A stretch of 64,000 nt of DNA, taken from positions 1,612,001 through 1,676,000 of the forward strand of contig NZ_FPEI01000006.1 of the NCBI RefSeq assembly GCF_900117415.1. The letters run 5' to 3'. Positions 36,435 through 45,285 of this stretch are shown here, piece after piece. Each line of letters starts with the position of its first letter. Position 1 is the first letter of the stretch. A program made the translations under genes and the position numbers. The notes beneath the pieces were generated by a model. The model made no database searches. It saw only the letters and a list, made by a program, of their open reading frames with translations, and was not told the origin of the DNA. Source of the DNA: Hyphomicrobium sp. CS1BSMeth3. GTDB taxonomy: Bacteria > Pseudomonadota > Alphaproteobacteria > Rhizobiales > Hyphomicrobiaceae.

Positions 36435-37292
36435 TCATCCCCGAAGCGCTCTCCTAAGGGCCCGCCCCAGATATGGCTCAATCCGGGGATCAGCACGCGC
36501 AGCAAGCGCCGTCTTAAACTGATCTAATGTTCCACGGTAGCCATGACGAGCTTGAGCACGCGTGTAGGCCAGATGGATGAGATAGTCCTTCCCCGAGATC
36601 ATCTGATGGGAAGTGATACTATTCCGAGTTGCATTTGTCTTTACCATCACAAGCGCTGCTAAAAATGCTTCACGTCCACTGTGGGCCACGATAGCTTGAA
36701 TAAGGCTCACCATTCGAACCAGTACGCGCTCGCCCACAACCTCCAGACCACGCCTGTTGTCACATAGTCGATGCACCGAATACGCCACGGTTTGCAGGCC
36801 TGTCGCCAGGGCGTGCGATACTGCATAAATTATAAAAAGGCTTGATAACGAGCGACAAGACGCATCAATCCACTGCGGAAAACTCCAATCGTTCCGAATA
36901 TCCTCCTCTCTTCTGTTGGAGTCAGCCTCAGCGCAGAGCGCCACAATCGCATCTTCGCTCAGCAGCAGATTCTCAACGCAATAACAGCGCAACCTGTATA
37001 GATTCCTTAACTGCGGCCGCCTGCGGCCAACCACAAATTCAAAATCTCCATCAATAATATATAGCCGCCTCCTGCCATCGGCAGCTTGATCCGTCCTACA
37101 TAGATCTATGACATCCCGCCTGCTCCCCACCTGATTCACACTGCGAAGTCTCACATCGCCGCCGAGTATCCGTCGGAGAAGAAATAAATGCATATTATGG
37201 CATGTACTATCCTCAACGTATATTTCGATATCATTGCTATGACGCTTAAGGAAGGCCACGGCACGGAAAGCATTCCTCGAATATCTAATCAT
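36435..37292 (-). CDS. DUF4435 (Toprim-like) protein, AriB-like effector of a PARIS-type system
   Basis: The 285-residue protein shows the acidic pattern of DUF4435/Toprim nucleases: E27 in IYVEDSTCHN, D81 and D83 in YIIDGDFEF, and E107 in CYCVENLLLSED. In PARIS, AriB is released by AriA when a phage anti-restriction protein is sensed and then cuts tRNA. The ATG at 37292, with AAGGT seven bases upstream, lies five bases after the ATPase stop, so the genes form one operon. A longer frame to 37340 would overlap the ATPase. Base composition is much more A/T-rich than the neighbours. Assignment to PARIS is by architecture, not by sequence search. Confidence 0.65.
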   Translation of the reverse strand: MIRYSRNAFRAVAFLKRHSNDIEIYVEDSTCHNMHLFLLRRILGGDVRLRSVNQVGSRRDVIDLCRTDQAADGRRRLYIIDGDFEFVVGRRRPQLRNLYRLRCYCVENLLLSEDAIVALCAEADSNRREEDIRNDWSFPQWIDASCRSLSSLFIIYAVSHALATGLQTVAYSVHRLCDNRRGLEVVGERVLVRMVSLIQAIVAHSGREAFLAALVMVKTNATRNSITSHQMISGKDYLIHLAYTRAQARHGYRGTLDQFKTALAARADPRIEPYLGRALRRALRG

Positions 37293-37297
37293 GCCGG

Positions 37298-38377
37298 TCA
37301 CCTTAGCTCCACTTTGCCTGCCTCCTTCATGTCTCGGCACGCAAACAGCCTATTAAGGATGATCGACGGGGAATGGGTAGCCATAATAAACTGGACCGAG
37401 GGATTAGCCTCCAACACACTCTCCACAAACAATTCCTGCCACTCAATATGCAGCGACAGCTCTGGTTCATCGATGATGAAGACGTTAGCCTGCTGCGCGA
37501 GCGGATTAAAATAAAGGTGAGTCAGCAGCACAAATATTTGAGCCTCGCCTGAGGAGAGAGACGAAATTGAGCGCGCGCCTGGGACATCCTCAACTCGGAA
37601 GTTAAGATTACCTGCGCCATCAAAGAACAGCTCCTTATTGCTGTCCTTAAGAAATCTATTAACTGAGGCGATATACTTATTCATAACGCTGGAAGCGTCG
37701 GCGCCTTCTGCGTTATGGCGCTCCACAATATCGATCATCTCGGATATCTTTTGGAGCTGAGGCAGGTTTGAAGACCATTGGACCAGGGCGCCGAAGGCAG
37801 GATCGCTAGGCCTCGTAGGGTCCATTATATCCGAAAGTTCCTTGCCTTTCGGGATTTGCTTGGCCCATCCTTCCATAAGCGTTAGGAAAGGAGTTAGGCG
37901 ACTTTCGATGTCACTCTCCTTCACCTCTAATAGTTCTGGTATTTTTGCCGCGGCCTTCCTGAGTTCGACTATCGTTTGTAAGTCCGACCGCCTTGGCACC
38001 TCAATCGGCCCATAATCGCGCTGCGCAACGGAAATTAGGTTCAGAACAAGAAGACGTCGGTATCTATCGCTAATCTGCTTGAGCTGATTTTGCAGGCGCT
38101 GATACCTGCTCTCCACGAGAGCCACTGCTGCCGCAATACTGGCACCTAGCGAGACACTAAAGATATTTCTCTCCCGCCTCCTGCGAATCGCATACCTGAT
38201 CGACGCTTCGTCAGGAGTGGAGGCACGCCGGTCCAAGTCCAAAAACATGGGAGTCGGAAGAGTTGATATTAAAGCCAGAACAGGGTGGTTCGACGTAGAG
38301 ACGAGTAACGCTCTATAATAATCCAGCTCTTTTTCCTGCCCCCTATAATAATCCTCCGGGTCTGGCTCAAAACGCAC
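37298..38377 (-). CDS. AAA ATPase, C-terminal part (AriA-like), out of frame with its N-terminus
   Basis: The 359-residue frame, nominally from a GTG at 38377, holds the second half of an ABC/AAA-type ATPase: signature SSLSSGEAQIFVLLTHLYF, Walker B NVFIIDEPELSLH and the switch region FIMATHSPSIIL. It has no Walker A. The missing N-terminal part is in the next frame upstream (38382-38669). Losing one A from the run at 38430-38437 joins the two into one 456-residue protein with no internal stop. Proteins of this plan next to DUF4435 genes are PARIS AriA. Confidence 0.7.
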   Translation of the reverse strand: MRFEPDPEDYYRGQEKELDYYRALLVSTSNHPVLALISTLPTPMFLDLDRRASTPDEASIRYAIRRRRERNIFSVSLGASIAAAVALVESRYQRLQNQLKQISDRYRRLLVLNLISVAQRDYGPIEVPRRSDLQTIVELRKAAAKIPELLEVKESDIESRLTPFLTLMEGWAKQIPKGKELSDIMDPTRPSDPAFGALVQWSSNLPQLQKISEMIDIVERHNAEGADASSVMNKYIASVNRFLKDSNKELFFDGAGNLNFRVEDVPGARSISSLSSGEAQIFVLLTHLYFNPLAQQANVFIIDEPELSLHIEWQELFVESVLEANPSVQFIMATHSPSIILNRLFACRDMKEAGKVELR

Positions 38378-38381
38378 AAAG

Positions 38382-38669
38382 CTATATTTTTCCTTTATGC
38401 CAACCGCCGAGATTATGATTGCGCGCTCGTTTTTTTTCCGCTCTTATCGTAATATTCCGGCCCTCGTGCTCTATATGCAATGACATCTCTCGGAATTGAA
38501 TGTTGGCGAGCATCTGAAGAGAAGGGCTAATGAGCGCCACAATCGAATGAACGGCCGACGATTTACCACTTCCGTTGTTACCAGTCAGGAAAGTGAGATC
38601 CGGCGCGAACTCAATCCCAATTGTAAGGTAGCCGTGTATGCCACTCGCCCTAAATCGGTGAATTTTCAT
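38382..38669 (-). CDS. AAA ATPase, N-terminal part with Walker A (AriA-like), frameshifted
   Basis: From the ATG at 38669, preceded by GGAG, the frame gives about 95 residues: KIHRFRASGIHGYLTIGIEF and FLTGNNGSGKSSAVHSIVAL, a Walker A of the OLD/RecF type (G30 to S37). It then leaves the family frame after EKK at the A8 run and ends in a short unrelated tail. It is the first gene of the island on the reverse strand and should be read together with 37298-38377. Confidence 0.7.
   Translation of the reverse strand: MKIHRFRASGIHGYLTIGIEFAPDLTFLTGNNGSGKSSAVHSIVALISPSLQMLANIQFREMSLHIEHEGRNITIRAEKKRARNHNLGGWHKGKI
38430..38437 (-). other. Run of eight A residues at the ATPase frame break
   Basis: On the coding strand the run reads G, eight A, C. 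Seven or ten A would keep the ATPase in one frame; eight puts the two halves out of frame. It could be a mutation, a site of transcriptional slippage, or a sequencing error. Confidence 0.8.
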
Positions 38670-38830
38670 GACGGCTCCATATAGGGATCGGACGCACGAT
38701 TTGTCCGCGACTAAAACTATCCGCTGGTTAGGTGAATAGCCAGCGTGTGCCGCAATCGCAGCACACCACCCTTGTGGATGGCACATGCGGTGCGAGTGGT
38801 GGGCGCAAACTCTAGCCCCCTCCCCCTCCC

Positions 38831-38859
38831 TTGCCTTCCTGCCCCCGCTCCCCTATAAC
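38831..38859 (+). promoter_or_regulatory. Probable promoter of rpmI-rplT-pheS
   Basis: TTGCCT (38831-38836) and TATAAC (38854-38859) are 17 bases apart, each 5/6 to consensus, about 120 bases before the rpmI start. Confidence 0.6.
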
Positions 38860-38940
38860 CCCGCTCGTTCGAGCCGCCCGGCGGGGCATGCCGTGGCGGC
38901 TTTCGATGCTTTGCATCACCGCCTGCATTTCGCGGGCTCG

Positions 38941-38956
38941 CACGGAGAAATCCGTG
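38941..38956 (+). promoter_or_regulatory. Leader hairpin before rpmI
   Basis: CACGGA, a GAAA tetraloop and TCCGTG form a 6-bp hairpin ending 25 bases before the rpmI start codon and just before its GGAGAG ribosome site. L20 represses its own operon in other bacteria through a leader structure. A similar role here is a guess. Confidence 0.35.
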
Positions 38957-38981
38957 TAAAATCAAGAATATGGAGAGCCAA

Positions 38982-39182
38982 ATGCCCAAGATGAAGACCA
39001 AGAGCGGCGCCAAAAAGCGCTTCAAGATCACGGGTACGGGCAAGGTTGTTGCCGCGGCCCAGGGCAAGCGTCACGGCATGATCAAGCGGACGGCCAAGTT
39101 CATCCGCTCTGCGCGCGGCACCATGACCCTCAACGACAGCGACGCCGGCATCGTCAAGAAGTACATGCCTTATCATCGCTGA
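38982..39182 (+). CDS. rpmI: 50S ribosomal protein L35
   Basis: The 66-residue basic protein has the L35 pattern [20 protein letters not shown] and ends with [11 protein letters not shown]. The ATG at 38982 follows GGAGAG. It is upstream of rplT as usual, but infC, which often precedes it, is not here. Instead the PARIS-like island lies upstream in the opposite direction. Confidence 0.97.
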   Translation: MPKMKTKSGAKKRFKITGTGKVVAAAQGKRHGMIKRTAKFIRSARGTMTLNDSDAGIVKKYMPYHR

Positions 39183-39267
39183 CGCGATGGGGCCCAATCA
39201 TAGCTGAGCGGCGTCGCCGATCAGCCCCGCTGTCATCTGAAGATTTTGAAGCTCTAGGAGAATTCCC

Positions 39268-39633
39268 ATGGCCCGCGTCAAGCGTGGCGTGACCGCTCAC
39301 GCAAAGCACAAGAAAGTCCTGGACGCCGCCAAAGGCTATTACGGCCGGCGCAAGAATACGATCCGCATGGCCAAGCAGGCCGTCGAGAAGGCCCTGCAGT
39401 ACGGCTATCGCGATAGGAAGCGCAAGAAGCGCACGTTCCGCGCGCTCTGGATCCAGCGCATCAATGCCGCCGCCCGCGAGCACGGCATGACCTACGGCAA
39501 CTTCATCCATGGCCTGTCGGTCGCCGGCATCCTGGTGGACCGCAAGGTGCTGGCCGATGTCGCGGTGAAGGACCCGGCGGGCTTCAGGGCGCTCGTCGAG
39601 CAGGCCAGCGCGGCTGTCGCGAAGGCGGCCTAA
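39268..39633 (+). CDS. rplT: 50S ribosomal protein L20
   Basis: The 121-residue protein shows [37 protein letters not shown] and [17 protein letters not shown], all conserved L20 blocks. L20 binds early to 23S rRNA and, in many bacteria, to its own mRNA leader. It lies 85 bases after rpmI and 28 bases before pheS. Confidence 0.98.
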   Translation: MARVKRGVTAHAKHKKVLDAAKGYYGRRKNTIRMAKQAVEKALQYGYRDRKRKKRTFRALWIQRINAAAREHGMTYGNFIHGLSVAGILVDRKVLADVAVKDPAGFRALVEQASAAVAKAA

Positions 39634-39661
39634 GTCGTCCTCCGACCCGACGAGGCCGACC

Positions 39662-40744
39662 ATGACCGCCACCAGTGCGCCCGCTGACCTCAATGCCCTC
39701 GAAGCCGAGCTGATCGGCGAGATCGATCGCGCCGAAAATCTCGGCGCCATCGAGCAGGTGCGCATCGGCGCGCTCGGCAAAAAGGGGCGCGTCTCCGAGC
39801 TCATGAGCCAGCTCGGCAAGCTCGCGCCCGAGGACCGGAAGGCCTTCGGCGCGGCGGTCAACCAGCTCAAGACCACCGTCACTAATGCCCTCGAGAGCCG
39901 CAAGTCGGTCCTCGAGGAGGCAGCCCTTTCCGCGCGCCTCGCCAATGAGCGCGCGGACGTCACGCTGCCGGTGCGTCTCGGCCCCCAGGCCGAGGGCCGC
40001 ATTCACCCGGTGAGCCAGGTCTGGGACGAGGTCACGGAAATCTTCGCCGACATGGGCTTTGCCGTCGCCGAAGGCCCAGATATCGAGACGGACGACCTCA
40101 ACTTCACCAAGCTCAACATCCCGCCCGAGCATCCCGCGCGCCAGGAGCACGACACGTTCTACCTGAGCCCGCGCGCCGACGGCTCGCGCATGGTTCTGCG
40201 CACGCATACGAGCCCCGTGCAGATCCGCACGATGCTGAGCCAGAGGCCGCCGATCCGCATCATCGCGCCGGGCCGCGTCTATCGCTCCGACAGCGACCAG
40301 ACGCACACGCCGATGTTCCACCAGATCGAGGGTCTCGTCATCGACGAGGAGACGCACCTCGGGCATCTCAAGTGGTGCCTCGAGGAGTTCTGCAAGGCCT
40401 TCTTCGAGGTGGACGAAGTGAAGATGCGCTTCCGCGCCTCGCACTTCCCCTTCACCGAGCCGTCCATGGAAGTGGACGTCGATGCGGCCGCGATCGGCAA
40501 GCCCGGCCGCTGGCTCGAGATCCTCGGCTCGGGCATGGTGCATCCGAACGTGATCCGCGCCTGCGGCCTCGATCCGGAGAAGTATCAGGGCTTTGCCTTC
40601 GGCATGGGCCTCGACCGCATCACCATGCTGAAGTACGGCATCCCGGACCTGCGCGACATGTTCTCGGCGGATATGCGCTGGCTCCGCCACTTCGGCTTCC
40701 TGCCCTTCGACGTGCCGACGCTCGCAGGCGGCGTTTCGAGCTGA
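39662..40744 (+). CDS. pheS: Phenylalanine-tRNA ligase alpha subunit
   Basis: The 360-residue class II synthetase subunit has an N-terminal coiled coil (about residues 1-85), motif 2 ([31 protein letters not shown]) and motif 3 ([20 protein letters not shown]). It normally pairs with pheT directly downstream. Here a mosaic repeat and then a DegP-type gene follow, and pheT is not in the window, so the beta subunit must be coded elsewhere. Confidence 0.98.
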   Translation: MTATSAPADLNALEAELIGEIDRAENLGAIEQVRIGALGKKGRVSELMSQLGKLAPEDRKAFGAAVNQLKTTVTNALESRKSVLEEAALSARLANERADVTLPVRLGPQAEGRIHPVSQVWDEVTEIFADMGFAVAEGPDIETDDLNFTKLNIPPEHPARQEHDTFYLSPRADGSRMVLRTHTSPVQIRTMLSQRPPIRIIAPGRVYRSDSDQTHTPMFHQIEGLVIDEETHLGHLKWCLEEFCKAFFEVDEVKMRFRASHFPFTEPSMEVDVDAAAIGKPGRWLEILGSGMVHPNVIRACGLDPEKYQGFAFGMGLDRITMLKYGIPDLRDMFSADMRWLRHFGFLPFDVPTLAGGVSS

Positions 40745-41180
40745 GCGGGATCGCGCCTCCGGCGCGAGCGGGGCCATGCCTCTGGCATGCCTCCGGCATG
40801 ACCCCCGCGCCCCATCGGGAGGGACACCCTCCCAAACCCACCCGTCTTTTATGGACTTGGAGCGAGCATCTCGCACCACGATGTCCCTTCTCCCCGTCCT
40901 ATACGGGGAGAAGGCTAGGATGAGGGGCGGCGGCATACGCGGAGGTCAGCGCAAGCTCCCGCCCCTCACCCCGCGAAGAGCGGGGAGAGGGGGAAGCGGG
41001 TGCCACACGCGAGCGCTGTCCGCATGGCCGCCACGGGCATAGCACCACGGAAGGAGGCGATAGCACCTCTTCCCAGCAGCCCGTGGCACTAAACAAAGAC
41101 GGGGGTTCGGGGGTGTCCCCCGATCGGGGTGCGGGGTCATGCCAGAGGCATGCGGCCCCGCTCGCGCCAACGGCGCGATT
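40745..41180 (-). repeat. Mosaic palindromic repeat, copy C, with M4 modules at both ends
   Basis: The modules run in the reverse sense: M4 (40748-40890, with GGGAGGGACACCCTCCC), the M2/M3 hairpin pair (about 40889-40995), then M1 reversed (about 41000-41090, ending CAGCCCGTGGCACT). After this a forward M4 (41097-41180, with GGGGTTCGGGGGTGTCCCCC) closes it, so the ends are inverted. A short M1 remnant (CAGCCCGCGGCAAAACAAA) lies near 41230. The rest of the gap to 41463 shows TTGACA at 41355 with GATAAT 21 bases on, too far for a normal promoter. Confidence 0.8.
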
Positions 41181-41463
41181 TGCCGTCCCGGCGACCGAAC
41201 CATCACCCTGACCACCGCCTGCGCACCCCTTGCCGGCAGCCCGCGGCAAAACAAACGTTGCCCCCAAGTTGACGCAAGTGCGTGCCCAGATGGCGCGGAA
41301 CCGCCATCCGGACGGGGATCAACGTGCTTGTGATGCATCAGCAGCAGGCGCGGGCGTTGACAGGTCCCGGATCCGCCTGGATGGATAATTCCGACATCAG
41401 GCGACGGCCCGCGCCTCCGCGCGGCCGGCGAATTTTGTCCGTGCGATCAATTGCGAGGCGAGA

Positions 41464-42963
41464 ATGACCATGCCGGCCACGTCGATGACTGAGGCAAAGC
41501 GCCCCTCCTTGCGGCGGATGGCCCTGCGCCGGCTGTCCATCGGGCTCCTCGGCGCGCTGGTCATGACGGCCGCGACACCCACCCTGGAGGCGACCGCGCG
41601 GAGCGGCCCGCAGTCGGTGGCCCCACTCGCCGAGCGCCTGATCGATGCGGTGGTGAACATCTCCACGAGCCAGAGCGTGAAGGGCAAGCAGAGCGGTGTG
41701 CCGCTTCCCTCGGTGCCCAAGGGCTCGCCCTTCGAGCAGTTCTTCGAGGATTTTTTCGACCGGCGCGGCAAGCCGGACGATCAGCGCAAGGTGTCCTCGC
41801 TCGGCTCGGGCTTCATCATCGACGGCAAAGAAGGCCTGATCGTCACGAACAACCACGTGATCGAAGGCGCCGACGAGATCGTCATCAATTTCCACGACGG
41901 CTCGAAGCTCAAGGTCGATCGCGTCATCGGCAAGGACACCAAGACGGACCTCGCGCTGCTCAAGGTGACGCCGAAGAAGCCACTGCCCGAAGTTGCTTTC
42001 GGCAGCTCGAATGACCTCAAGGTCGGCGACTGGGTGATGGCGATCGGCAATCCCTTCGGCCTCGGCGGCTCGGTCACCGTCGGCATCGTCTCGGCCAAGC
42101 AGCGCGACATCAGCTCCGGCCCCTACGACGAGTACCTGCAGACGGACGCCTCCATCAACAAGGGCAACTCGGGCGGTCCGCTCTTCAACATGGACGGCCA
42201 GGTGGTCGGCGTGAACACCGCAATCATCTCGCCGACGGGCGGCTCGGTCGGCATCAGCTTTGCGGTACCCTCGGATGCGGCAATATCGGTCGTCGATCAG
42301 CTCCGCCAGTTCGGCGAGACACGGCGCGGCTGGCTCGGCGTGCGCATCAAGAGCATCACGGAGGATGTCGCCGAGACACTCGGTCTCAAGGAGAATGCCG
42401 GCGCGCTCATCTCGTCCGTCACAGCCGACAGTCCGGCGCAGAAGGCCGGCATTGAGGCGGGTGATGTCGTCGTGCGCTTCGACGGCCGCGAGGTCACGAC
42501 GACGCGTGGCCTGCCGCGCCTCGTCTCGCAGACGCCGATCGGCAAGACGGTGGATGTCGAGGTCCTGCGCAAGGGCGCGCGGCGCACGCTCAAGGTGACG
42601 GTTGCGCGGCTCATGGAGGAGGAGGCCGCGGCTCAGAAGCCGGGTGGCGAGAACACGCCGCAGAGCGGGCGGCTGATCGGCCTCGGCTTGGCCCCGCTCG
42701 ATGAGGATCTGCGCAAGCAGTTCGGCCTCGATGCCAAGACCAAGGGCGTCATTGTGACCGAGGTCGATCCGCAGAGCCCGGCGGCCAAGCGCGGCATCAA
42801 GGTCGGCGACGTGATCGTCGAGGCGGGCCAGGACGCCGTGGCATCGGTGGCTGATGTCGCAGCGGGCATCGAGAAGATCCGCAAGGCCGGCCGCAAGGCG
42901 GTGCTGCTCAGGGTCGAGGACGCCAAAGGCGAGCTGCGTTTCGTCGCCGTGCCCATCGAGTAG
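41464..42963 (+). CDS. degP: DegP/Do-family periplasmic serine protease
   Basis: The 499-residue protein has a signal/anchor segment (residues about 19-45), a trypsin-like domain with the triad H131 (NNHVIEG), D162 (TDLALLKV) and S236 (GNSGGPLF), and two PDZ domains (about 290-380 and 395-495). It is a quality-control protease/chaperone for misfolded periplasmic proteins. Gene name by family; DegQ/MucD-type naming is equally possible. The first ATG at 41464 was kept; a second lies two codons later. Confidence 0.93.
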   Translation: MTMPATSMTEAKRPSLRRMALRRLSIGLLGALVMTAATPTLEATARSGPQSVAPLAERLIDAVVNISTSQSVKGKQSGVPLPSVPKGSPFEQFFEDFFDRRGKPDDQRKVSSLGSGFIIDGKEGLIVTNNHVIEGADEIVINFHDGSKLKVDRVIGKDTKTDLALLKVTPKKPLPEVAFGSSNDLKVGDWVMAIGNPFGLGGSVTVGIVSAKQRDISSGPYDEYLQTDASINKGNSGGPLFNMDGQVVGVNTAIISPTGGSVGISFAVPSDAAISVVDQLRQFGETRRGWLGVRIKSITEDVAETLGLKENAGALISSVTADSPAQKAGIEAGDVVVRFDGREVTTTRGLPRLVSQTPIGKTVDVEVLRKGARRTLKVTVARLMEEEAAAQKPGGENTPQSGRLIGLGLAPLDEDLRKQFGLDAKTKGVIVTEVDPQSPAAKRGIKVGDVIVEAGQDAVASVADVAAGIEKIRKAGRKAVLLRVEDAKGELRFVAVPIE

Positions 42964-43027
42964 TTGGCGCACGCGATCACTTTCCCCCTTTCCCATTGCC
43001 TTCAAGGGCGAGTGGGGAACTTTTCAA

Positions 43028-45091
43028 ATGTCACAAATCCCGCGCCAAGATGCAGGCATGATGATGGGTGGCCTGATGGCGAGGGACGACACCATGCACG
43101 ACGACAGCCAATACGAGAGCAAGTCGCAAGCCTGCGAAGCGGCGGACGACATCCCCAAAAATCCCGATACCGGGCACAGCATCGGCGCCGTCATCGCCCG
43201 CCGCTATAGCCGCCGCGACATGCTCAAGGGCAGCCTCGGCGTAACGGCCGCGACCGCACTGTTCGGCGCAGATGCGCTCATTGCCGGCCGCGCGCGTGCA
43301 GAAGCGCTCACATCCGCCGCCTTCAAGGAGATCGCCGGCGGCGTCGATGAGCGCCATCATGTCGCCGAGGGCTACACGGCCGACGCGTTGCTCCGCTGGG
43401 GCGATCCGCTCTTTCCAGATATGGCGCCCTTCGATCCGCGCAAGCTCACAGCCGAAGAGCAGGCGCGCCGCTTCGGCTACAACAACGACTACGTCGCCTT
43501 CTTCCCGATCGGCAATGCGGGGGACCGCGGCCTCCTCTGCGTCAATCACGAGTACGTCGATCCCGAGGCCATGTTCCCGGGCATCAAGCGCGTCTCGCGT
43601 ACGAACTTCTCGGAAATCACCGAAGCCCACGTCGCCGTCGAGATGGCCGCCCATGGCGTCACGGTCGCCGAGATCGTGCGCGAGGGCGAACGCTGGCGGC
43701 CCGTGCTGGAGAGCAAATCAAACCGGCGCATTACATCTTCCACGCCCATGACGTTCGACGGGCCCGCCGCCGGTCATGCGCGTCTCAAGACGAGTGCCGA
43801 CCCGAGCGGCCTTCGCGTTCTCGGCACGCTCAACAACTGCGCCGGCGGACACACGCCCTGGGGCACGTACCTCACGGCCGAGGAGAATTTTCACGGCTAC
43901 TTCTGGACGGACGCGCCCAAGGACAAGCCGACGGACGCCGGCTCGGAGGCGAAGAGCTACGCGCGCAACCGCATTCCGAGCAACTGGTATAGCTGGGGCC
44001 GCTACAATCCGCGCTTCAACATCGACAAGGAGCAGAACGAGCCGAACCGCTTCGGCTGGATCGTCGAGATCGACCCGAGCGATCCCACGTCCACGCCCGT
44101 CAAGCACACCGCGCTCGGCCGCTTCAGCCACGAAGGCGCCGAATGCCTCATCAACAAGGACGGTCGCGTGGTCCTCTACTCCGGCGATGATGCGCGCTTC
44201 GAGTACGTCTATCGCTTCGTCAGCCGCGATCGCTATCGCGAGGGCGATCGCGCACACAACATGCGCCTCTTCTCGGAGGGCACGCTCTCCGTCGCGCGCT
44301 ACAACGACGATGGCACGACCGACTGGCTGCCGCTCGTCTTCGGCGAAGGCCCGCTGACGCCGGAGAACGGCTTTCATTCCCAGGCCGACGTCGTGATCGA
44401 CGCGCGCATTGCGTCGGATCTCCTCAAGGCCACGCCCATGGACCGGCCCGAGGACGTCGAGCCCAACCGGCGCACCGGCAAAGTCTATGTCATGCTGACG
44501 AACAACGATCGGCGCAAAGCGGACCAGAAGAATGCCGCCAATCCGCGCGCCGAAAACGACTTCGGCCATATCATCGAGATGACCCCGCCCGATAACGACC
44601 ATGCCGCTGCGCGCTTCGCTTGGGATCTGCTCCTCGCGTGCGGCGATCCGACCGTGGCGGAGGTCGGCGCACGCTGGAATCCGGCGACGACGGCCGACGG
44701 CTGGTTCTCTTCCCCGGACAACTGCGCTTTCGATGCCGACGGGCGCCTCTGGGTGAGCACCGACCAGGGCTCGAGCTGGCCCAAAACCGGCAAGGCCGAT
44801 GGCCTCTATGCCATCGACACCGAAGGCGCGGAACGCGGCCGCTCGCGGCTCTTCTTCCGTGGCCCGATCGGCGCGGAAATCTGCGGGCCGACCTTCACGC
44901 CCGACGGCGAGACACTCTTCCTCGCCGTGCAGCACCCGGGCACCGACGGCGCGCGTGCCTGGAAGCCCTTCGGGCGCCCCTCGACCTTCGACGATCCCTC
45001 GACGCGCTGGCCGGACTTCGATCCGAACATGCCGCCGCGTCCCACTGTGCTTGCCATTCGCCGCAAAGGCGGCGGCCGCATCGCAAGCTGA
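43028..45091 (+). CDS. phoX: PhoX-family alkaline phosphatase, Tat-exported
   Basis: The protein of about 687 residues carries a twin-arginine signal (SRRDMLKGSLG, RR near residues 62-63, then a hydrophobic run to GRARAEA). The PhoX/DUF839 blocks LCVNHEYVDPEAMFPG, LNNCAGGHTPWGTYLTAEEN and FSPDNCAFDADGRLWVSTDQ follow, together with the Ca/Fe-binding acidic region. PhoX releases phosphate from organic esters in the periplasm. The start is uncertain between 43028, 43076 and 43094. No Pho box was identified. Confidence 0.9.
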   Translation: MSQIPRQDAGMMMGGLMARDDTMHDDSQYESKSQACEAADDIPKNPDTGHSIGAVIARRYSRRDMLKGSLGVTAATALFGADALIAGRARAEALTSAAFKEIAGGVDERHHVAEGYTADALLRWGDPLFPDMAPFDPRKLTAEEQARRFGYNNDYVAFFPIGNAGDRGLLCVNHEYVDPEAMFPGIKRVSRTNFSEITEAHVAVEMAAHGVTVAEIVREGERWRPVLESKSNRRITSSTPMTFDGPAAGHARLKTSADPSGLRVLGTLNNCAGGHTPWGTYLTAEENFHGYFWTDAPKDKPTDAGSEAKSYARNRIPSNWYSWGRYNPRFNIDKEQNEPNRFGWIVEIDPSDPTSTPVKHTALGRFSHEGAECLINKDGRVVLYSGDDARFEYVYRFVSRDRYREGDRAHNMRLFSEGTLSVARYNDDGTTDWLPLVFGEGPLTPENGFHSQADVVIDARIASDLLKATPMDRPEDVEPNRRTGKVYVMLTNNDRRKADQKNAANPRAENDFGHIIEMTPPDNDHAAARFAWDLLLACGDPTVAEVGARWNPATTADGWFSSPDNCAFDADGRLWVSTDQGSSWPKTGKADGLYAIDTEGAERGRSRLFFRGPIGAEICGPTFTPDGETLFLAVQHPGTDGARAWKPFGRPSTFDDPSTRWPDFDPNMPPRPTVLAIRRKGGGRIAS

Positions 45092-45285
45092 GGGCGACGG
45101 TCGCTCCGCGACGGGGCTTTCGCCCCGCCCCCCAATCCGGGGGAGGGACACCCTCCCGACCCCCCCCGCCTGTACGGACTCAGCGTGCGCCGCGAGTGCA
45201 CCAGGTCCCTTCTCCCCGTCCTTACGGGGCGAAGGTTAGGATGAGGGGCGGCGCCACTTCCCAGCAGCCCGCGGCAAACAAAAAT
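45092..45285 (-). repeat. Mosaic palindromic repeat, copy D
   Basis: Reverse-sense M4 (about 45092-45200, with GGGGCTTTCGCCCC and GGGAGGGACACCCTCCC), then M2 (CCTTCTCCCCGT, ACGGGGCGAAGG) and a truncated reversed M1 ending CCCAGCAGCCCGCGGC. M3 is missing. It sits between the converging phoX and MFS genes. Confidence 0.8.

Noticed and set aside
41350-41390. TTGACA at 41355 and GATAAT as a degP promoter
   Set aside because: The spacing of 21 bases is too long for a normal sigma-70 promoter.
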